A stretch of DNA of 10,926 nucleotides from NCBI GenBank assembly GCA_905372235.1, contig CAJPOF010000067.1, forward strand, positions 1 through 10,926, in the 5' to 3' direction. The stretch is from an uncultured Treponema sp. GTDB taxonomy: Bacteria; Spirochaetota; Spirochaetia; Treponematales; Treponemataceae. Below the pieces are notes generated by a model. That model did no database searches and was not told where the DNA came from. It saw nothing but the letters and a program-made list of their open reading frames with translations. A program made the translations under genes and the position numbers. Shown here in pieces: positions 6,913 through 10,926 of the stretch; the stretch's first letter is position 1; every line of letters starts with the position of its first letter.

Positions 6913-8943
6913 TCAGCATTCCTCAACCGAATCCGGATCGAATTCCACGGAATCCATACCGTCGGAACAATTTTCGCATCCGCGTTCAATCTGCTGTTGC
7001 AATTCAGACGATATTATTTTTTCGATGGGGTTTTCATTGACTTCAAGCTGGACTTCCTCATCGTCGTCGCTTGTGGTCTTGAACTGTTCAAGCACATTTT
7101 CAAGGTCCGCCATATTTCTGTAGCCTTCCTTGCTCAAATTCCCGACGGTTTCCATCCTTTCTACGATGTTCCCAGTGCCTTTTTTTATCCCGTTAAAAAC
7201 TTGAATCACCTGCTTGAAAAGTTTTTCAATCGATGAAATCTCCTCCGAAATCGTATCCTGCTGAGAAGCGATATTCACGCAATATCCGTTGATTTTGTCG
7301 GCGGCATCGGCGGTAATGTCGGTCTTTTGGGTGATTTGACTTGCCCTGGAACCAAGTTCTTCAAGTCCGCCTGAAATTTCCTTGAACGAATCTATAACAA
7401 CAGCGGAATGCGAACTCACCTTTCCGAACGCAAGTGTCGCAGCGTGGCTCGCCTTAGTGGCTTCCGTAACCTTGTTTATTATGTTGGTAATAGAATCGTT
7501 TATTTTTTGCGCATTTGTCGCCGTCGATTCCGCAAGAACTTTTATCTCCTCGGCAACCACGGCAAATCCTTTTCCGGCATCTCCTGCGTGGGCAGACTCT
7601 ATCGCGGCGTTCATCGAAAGAAGATTCGTCTTTTCAGAAACGCCATCGATAATCGTTATGATTTCCGCAATCTCGTCAAGCTGGGTCATGACATCCTCAA
7701 GAACGGACGCAGTAAAGGCGATTTTCTGGTCTCCGTCAAATACAAGCGACTTCATTTCTTCGGCATTCTTCGTGCGTAAAAGGGCGTTTTCCTTTATCGA
7801 AATAAGGGCGTTCACCATAGAGGAAATCGAACTTGTGCTTTCGTCGATTGCAGATGTCTGCTCGGCATTATCCACGACCAATGTTTCAACCTGCCGGTTT
7901 ATTTCTTCGATGGCACGAGCGGCGTTTGTCACGGATTTATCGATATGCTCGAACTCGGAGCTTATCGCCTCTATGCTTCCGTTGATTTCTTTAGTCGCGG
8001 CGGCAGTGCTTGAAGCAGAATCGTTTATCGAATAGCCGGAAGAAATCGCCCGTGCCGCAGTTTTCTTTACAACAATGAAAAAATCATTCACGGCTTTTAC
8101 CATTCCGTTCATGTTTCCCATAAGGTCTTGCATTTCCGTGCTTCCGGACGGAACTATGCTGTGCCTAAAATCTTTTTCAGCCAAACCGGACGAAAAATCC
8201 CGGACTCGAAGAATGTTTTTGCTCACAACTCCTGTTCCAAGCCTAATCAGAACAAAAATAAGAACCACAAAAACAGCTCCCAAAAAAATCTCCATCGCAT
8301 AAAGAAGCCTGCTGATTCTTTCAACCTGAATTCCAAGCATTTCATTCATGACTTCAAGGCTTTCCTTCAACGAGGCCTCCTCTTTCATGATGTCTTTCAT
8401 CTGGTTGCGAATCAAAAATTGCTGGCTGTACAAAAGATTCACGTTTTCATCCTCGGGAAAACGATCGAACGCCACCTGAATTCCGCTTCGTCTTACCAAA
8501 GATTTTACCTCGTCGGAAAGCGCGATTTCCTGCATCGTTTTATACTGATTGTTGAACGGATTTATCATGCCAAGGATTTTTGACCAGCGGCTCTTAACCG
8601 TCATAAGGTTGTCGGCAAAATCCTTTCCAAAATATTTGGTAACTTTGTCGTCATGAAGTTTATGGAACTTTTTGTTCAACGACACCAGTTTTTCGTTCCA
8701 TTCCGTGTAAAGAGTGTCCGGTTCTATCGCCCACGAAACAGTCTGATTCAGATAATTGGTTATGTTGGAAAATCCAAGCTGCACCGAACGCTGAAGGTAC
8801 TGATAATCTGTCAGGCGATTTATAAATCCTATTCCTAAAAAAGATAGCACCACAAGAACCGTCATCTGCAAGGCGGCGACCAATGCAATGAGGGCAAATT
8901 TTGTTCTTAGGTTTAATCTTCTTGTTTTCTTGAAATTTCTCAT
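6913..8943 (-). CDS. Methyl-accepting chemotaxis protein (transmembrane chemoreceptor)
   Basis: This 676-residue receptor would signal through CheW and CheA to control flagellar rotation. It has a basic cytoplasmic start, a first membrane helix at about 16-39, an external sensor region at about 40-217 that looks mostly helical, and a second membrane helix at about 218-235. A HAMP domain (about 235-290) leads into a long coiled-coil signalling domain. The hairpin tip EKTNLLSMNAAIESAHAGDAG and the following KGFAVVAEEIK (437-468) are diagnostic; Lys replaces the usual Gln of QTNLL. The acidic tail (about 635-676) contains CENC and ends in Cys; no CheR-binding NWETF-like pentapeptide is seen. The sensor resembles no named ligand-binding domain that I can identify, so the ligand is unknown. 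I chose the ATG at 8943. An in-frame TTG at 8979 would lie in the promoter and next to a terminator, with no ribosome binding site. Even the ATG lacks a Shine-Dalgarno, and its -10 box lies within 10 nt. Confidence 0.92.
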   Translation of the reverse strand: MRNFKKTRRLNLRTKFALIALVAALQMTVLVVLSFLGIGFINRLTDYQYLQRSVQLGFSNITNYLNQTVSWAIEPDTLYTEWNEKLVSLNKKFHKLHDDKVTKYFGKDFADNLMTVKSRWSKILGMINPFNNQYKTMQEIALSDEVKSLVRRSGIQVAFDRFPEDENVNLLYSQQFLIRNQMKDIMKEEASLKESLEVMNEMLGIQVERISRLLYAMEIFLGAVFVVLIFVLIRLGTGVVSKNILRVRDFSSGLAEKDFRHSIVPSGSTEMQDLMGNMNGMVKAVNDFFIVVKKTAARAISSGYSINDSASSTAAATKEINGSIEAISSEFEHIDKSVTNAARAIEEINRQVETLVVDNAEQTSAIDESTSSISSMVNALISIKENALLRTKNAEEMKSLVFDGDQKIAFTASVLEDVMTQLDEIAEIITIIDGVSEKTNLLSMNAAIESAHAGDAGKGFAVVAEEIKVLAESTATNAQKINDSITNIINKVTEATKASHAATLAFGKVSSHSAVVIDSFKEISGGLEELGSRASQITQKTDITADAADKINGYCVNIASQQDTISEEISSIEKLFKQVIQVFNGIKKGTGNIVERMETVGNLSKEGYRNMADLENVLEQFKTTSDDDEEVQLEVNENPIEKIISSELQQQIERGCENCSDGMDSVEFDPDSVEEC

Positions 8944-8950
8944 TCGGGTA

Positions 8951-8979
8951 ATATTATCACACAAAGTCTGTTTTCGCAA
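8951..8979 (-). promoter_or_regulatory. Candidate promoter giving a nearly leaderless chemoreceptor mRNA
   Basis: Reading leftward, TTGCGA (8974-8979) precedes an extended -10 TGTGATAAT (GATAAT at 8953-8958, spacing 15); TAATAT (8951-8956, spacing 17) is an alternative register. Either choice places +1 one to three nucleotides before the ATG at 8943. The promoter directly abuts the terminator that closes the upstream region. Confidence 0.45.
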
Positions 8980-8980
8980 A

Positions 8981-9020
8981 AAAAATCAGGCGGCCTTTTA
9001 TCCAAGCCGCCCGATTTTTT
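8981..9020. terminator. Strong bidirectional terminator upstream of the chemoreceptor
   Basis: AATCAGGCGGC (8984-8994) and GCCGCCCGATT (9006-9016) form an 11-bp stem with one A-C mismatch, flanked by A runs on the left and T runs on the right. On the minus strand it is followed by a run of eight T and would block read-through from ilvC or the hairpin region into the chemoreceptor gene. It is equally terminator-like on the plus strand. Confidence 0.8.
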
Positions 9021-9065
9021 AATTTTTTTAGAATATTTTTCAGCCGCAATAAAATCGCATCCTAA

Positions 9066-9182
9066 GAAATCTTGCAGATTTGGTGAGGCTTTTCATTCCT
9101 TAAAATGCAGCGGTTAAGAGAATATCAATTCTCTTAACCGCTGCATTCGTGCACAAAAGCGCACTCGTAAATCTGCGAGTTT
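9066..9182. other. Candidate structured element around a perfect 20-bp hairpin
   Basis: The centre is a perfect 20-bp inverted repeat, 9104-9123 with 9128-9147, around an ATCA loop. Its arms start AATGCAGCGG and end CCGCTGCATT. It is enclosed by an 11-pair helix, CTTGCAGATTT (9071-9081) with AAATCTGCGAG (9169-9179), which needs one pair (9073 with 9177) that is G-U in a plus-strand RNA but A-C in a minus-strand RNA. GTGC (9149-9152) and GCAC (9161-9164) can form a small side hairpin. No T run follows the long stem. It could be a structured RNA, a 3' UTR element or a repetitive extragenic palindrome; I see no clear promoter on either strand. Confidence 0.4.
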
Positions 9183-9202
9183 GCCGAATGGGAAACTCGC
9201 AG
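9163..9202. repeat. Inverted repeat with competing partner
   Basis: CTGCGAGTTT (9173-9182) and AAACTCGCAG (9193-9202) pair perfectly over 10 bp around a 10-nt loop. An upstream ACTCG (9163-9167) can pair with CGAGT (9176-9180) instead, so two hairpins compete for the same arm. The first arm also overlaps the outer helix of the neighbouring element (9169-9179). Such overlap is typical of switching RNAs but can also arise from repeated decay of palindromes. Confidence 0.45.
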
Positions 9203-9205
9203 TAT

Positions 9206-9236
9206 TTTTAAGCGGCGCTATCTGTACCGCTTAAAA
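9206..9236. repeat. Inverted repeat TTTTAAGCGG / CCGCTTAAAA
   Basis: A perfect 10-bp stem joins 9206-9215 and 9227-9236 with an 11-nt loop. The A/T-rich outer ends make it terminator-like in both directions, though the T runs are only three to four residues beyond the G-C core. Confidence 0.45.
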
Positions 9237-9267
9237 TAAACTTTCCGTTCCAAAAGCATACCAAAAC

Positions 9268-9302
9268 AAAAATCCGGCATTTTTACAAAACTCCGGATTT
9301 TT
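9268..9302 (-). terminator. Rho-independent terminator of ilvC
   Basis: AAAAATCCGG (9268-9277) and CCGGATTTTT (9293-9302) form a perfect 10-bp stem with a 15-nt loop, 27 nt after the ilvC stop. On the minus strand the stem is followed by a T-rich run (GTTTTGG). Its arms nearly duplicate those of the terminator at 5634-5667. Confidence 0.85.
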
Positions 9303-9329
9303 AGAAATGCATTGCAAAAACCTTTCGCC

Positions 9330-10808
9330 TTACAAAACCGCCTTCATTCCTGTCATGTACGCGCGAAGTTTTCTTCCCACTACTTCAATCGGGTGGTTAC
9401 GGATTTCGGCGTTCACTTGCACCAAAACCTGATTCGAAACGGAAGAATCATTTGCGTCAAGCCCCTTTCCGATAACGTCGGCATGAAGTTTCGGCATAAG
9501 GCTTTTTTCCATAAGTGGAGCGGCGACGCGCGCAAATAGATAGCAACCGTACTCCGCCGTGTCGGAAATCACCCGATTCATCTCGTAAAGCCGCTTTCTG
9601 TCTATAAGGTTTGCGATAAGCGGAACTTCGTGCAAAGACTCGTAATATGCGGACTCACTTTTTATTCCGGCATCAACCATCGTCTCAAACGCAAGCTCGC
9701 AGCCAGCCTTTACCATGGCAACAAGCAGGATTCCCTTGTCAAAATACTCCTGCTCGGAAATATCCTCGCCCGACTCTTCCGCCGATTCAAAAGGAAGCCG
9801 TCCGGTTTCCTCTCGCCACGAAAGCAGATCCTTGTCCTTGTTTTTCCAGTCCTCCATCATTGTGGAAGAAAATTTTCCCGAAATGATGTCGTCCATGTGC
9901 TTTCTGTAAAGCGGAGTCAAAAGTTCCTTTATTTCTTTGGAAAGTTCGTTCGCCCTAATCTTCGCAGGATTTGAAAGGCGATCCATCATGTTCGTAACGC
10001 CGCCCCACTTCAAAGCTTCGGATACCACATTCCAGCCGTGCATCAAGAATTTTGTCGCATATTCGGAAGAAATCCCTTCGGAAACCATCTTGTCAAAGCA
10101 CACGATAGTTCCTGCCTGAAGCATTCCGCAAAGAATCGTCTGCTCGCCCATCAGGTCCGACTTGACTTCAGCCACAAACGAAGACTCAAGAACGCCCGCC
10201 CTTGAACCGCCCATTCCTACAGCCAAAGCCTTTGCATAAGCCCAGCCTTTCCCCTCAGGGTCGTTTGCAGGATGCACCGCAATAAGATCCGGAACACCGA
10301 ATCCCCGCTTGAATTCCTGATAAACCTCAGTTCCCGGACCTTTTGGAGCGCACATCACAACCGTTATGTCCGGTCTTATCTGCATTCCTTCTTCAACGAT
10401 ATTAAATCCGTGCGAATACCAAAGCGCAGAACCTTTTTTCATTCTTTTCATAACCTCGGAAATCACAGAACTGTGCTGCTTGTCCGGCGTAAGATTTCCA
10501 ACCAGGTCGGCATCGGGAATCATTTTGTCGTAAGAGCCAACTTCAAATCCATTTTCAGTGGCGTTCTTCCACGACTGCCTTTTTTCAGAAATCGCACTTT
10601 CACGAAGCGCATAAGAAACATCAAGCCCGGAATCCCTTAGACACAGCCCCTGGTTCAGCCCCTGCGCGCCGCATCCAACAATAACAATCTTCTTCCCCTT
10701 CAGAGCATTCACGCCGTCGTCAAATTCTTCCTTAGCCATCGAACGGCAATGCCCCAGCTGCAAACGCGCCTCTCGCCACGGAATTGAATTAAAATAATTT
10801 TCTCCCAT
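9330..10808 (-). CDS. ilvC: Ketol-acid reductoisomerase, class II (NADPH)
   Basis: This cytoplasmic enzyme converts acetolactate to dihydroxyisovalerate and acetohydroxybutyrate to dihydroxymethylvalerate, the second common step of valine, leucine and isoleucine synthesis. At 492 residues it is the long, class II form, like E. coli IlvC, with the duplicated C-terminal knotted domain. The Rossmann motif is GCGAQG (45-50). Residues matching the E. coli active site, each shifted by one, are His133, Lys156 (in CAPKGPG), Asp218 and Glu222 (in SDLMGEQ), Glu390 and Glu394 (in ESLHE) and Ser415. Arg69, Arg77 and Ser79 in the cofactor loop fit NADPH preference. A Shine-Dalgarno GAGGA (10816-10820) lies 7 nt before the ATG. 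No other branched-chain genes are visible downstream, and a terminator follows at once. No clear promoter is seen in the 118 nt upstream, so ilvC may be the last gene of an operon lying to the right. Confidence 0.96.
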   Translation of the reverse strand: MGENYFNSIPWREARLQLGHCRSMAKEEFDDGVNALKGKKIVIVGCGAQGLNQGLCLRDSGLDVSYALRESAISEKRQSWKNATENGFEVGSYDKMIPDADLVGNLTPDKQHSSVISEVMKRMKKGSALWYSHGFNIVEEGMQIRPDITVVMCAPKGPGTEVYQEFKRGFGVPDLIAVHPANDPEGKGWAYAKALAVGMGGSRAGVLESSFVAEVKSDLMGEQTILCGMLQAGTIVCFDKMVSEGISSEYATKFLMHGWNVVSEALKWGGVTNMMDRLSNPAKIRANELSKEIKELLTPLYRKHMDDIISGKFSSTMMEDWKNKDKDLLSWREETGRLPFESAEESGEDISEQEYFDKGILLVAMVKAGCELAFETMVDAGIKSESAYYESLHEVPLIANLIDRKRLYEMNRVISDTAEYGCYLFARVAAPLMEKSLMPKLHADVIGKGLDANDSSVSNQVLVQVNAEIRNHPIEVVGRKLRAYMTGMKAVL

Positions 10809-10838
10809 CTTACAGTCCTCTTTTTTCTTTTGGGTGCC

Positions 10839-10866
10839 CCCCTTTGCCCGAAAACGGGCAAAGGGT
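10839..10866. repeat. GC-rich hairpin in the ilvC leader
   Basis: CCCTTTGCCCG (10840-10850) and CGGGCAAAGGG (10855-10865) form a perfect 11-bp stem around an AAAA loop. On the minus strand the stem lies about 30 nt before the ilvC start and is followed by GGGCACCC and a purine-rich stretch, not by a T run. It does not look like a classical attenuator. It may belong to the adjacent GC-rich repeat-like element. Confidence 0.6.
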
Positions 10867-10926
10867 CGGGTGTTCCGCCGCCCGCTATCCGCTCGGTCTT
10901 TTTAAAGCCCCATCACGGGGCTTTAA
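10866..10926. repeat. GC-rich palindromic element truncated by the window edge
   Basis: A C/G-rich tract (TCCGCCGCCCGCTATCCGCTC, about 10875-10895) is followed by TTAAAGCCCC (10902-10911) and GGGGCTTTAA (10917-10926), a perfect 10-bp stem with a 5-nt loop that ends exactly at the last base. The left arm continues outward as GGTCTTT, so the palindrome may extend past the edge. The composition differs sharply from the AT-rich intergenic DNA elsewhere. It could be a terminator of an upstream gene or a dispersed extragenic repeat. Confidence 0.45.

Noticed and set aside
6768..6989. Upstream in-frame extension of the membrane-protein gene by 74 residues.
   Set aside because: The extension overlaps the end of the chemoreceptor gene in another frame, has no membrane-protein character, and crosses a hairpin and a promoter.
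7382..8035. A 217-codon plus-strand open frame opposite the chemoreceptor signalling domain.
   Set aside because: It is the mirror of the Ala/Ser-rich coiled-coil codons; the opposite strand carries the diagnostic chemoreceptor motif.
9040..9096. A minus-strand 18-codon frame starting MKSLTKSARF in the hairpin region.
   Set aside because: The AAGGA sits directly against the ATG, too close for a ribosome binding site, and the frame is short and overlaps the paired segment 9071-9081.
8942..9097. A minus-strand open frame without ATG whose TGA overlaps the chemoreceptor ATG, suggesting translational coupling.
   Set aside because: It spans the strong terminator at 8981-9020 and the promoter, and has no credible start codon.
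9104..9147. Integron attC site or transposon end as an explanation of the 20-bp hairpin.
   Set aside because: The stem is perfect, without the extrahelical bases and paired core boxes of attC, and no integrase, gene cassette, transposase or target duplication is visible.

Overview
The window looks like a chromosomal segment of a spirochaete, most likely Treponema or a close relative. The reasons are an elongation factor G that reads like the spirochaete/mitochondrial EF-G1 type, a lipoprotein joining an InlB-type repeat to an SUMF1-like domain, and a chemoreceptor with a treponeme-style signalling tip. This assignment comes from recognising protein families, not from a database search. No phage, transposase, CRISPR or toxin-antitoxin genes are visible.

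Layout, left to right. At 1-45 there may be the last codons of a plus-strand gene. A minus-strand tRNA-Val(CAC) lies at 135-206, with its own promoter and a terminator. A minus-strand lipoprotein gene (444-2285) ends at a hairpin at 325-356. A gene-free, AT-rich divergent region (2286-2813) carries a strong fusA promoter, inverted repeats and a recurring TCGGCA motif. A plus-strand pair follows: fusA (2814-4904) and a small DnaB/RecA-like P-loop protein (4937-5614), 32 nt apart and probably cotranscribed. Two hairpins with T runs (5634-5736) separate this pair from the convergent minus-strand block.

The minus-strand block, in its own reading order, is ilvC (10808-9330), a gene-free stretch packed with inverted repeats (about 9066-9302), a methyl-accepting chemotaxis protein (8943-6913), and a polytopic membrane protein of unknown function (6767-5766). 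The best start codons of the last two genes have no Shine-Dalgarno sequence and lie almost directly after a -10 box, so both may be leaderless mRNAs. Upstream of ilvC is a GC-rich palindromic element cut off by the window edge.

The genes cover separate jobs: translation (tRNA-Val, EF-G), branched-chain amino acid synthesis (KARI), chemotaxis sensing, and envelope proteins of unknown role. The least explained items are the hairpin cluster between ilvC and the chemoreceptor, the conserved-looking P-loop partner of EF-G, and the paired leaderless starts.
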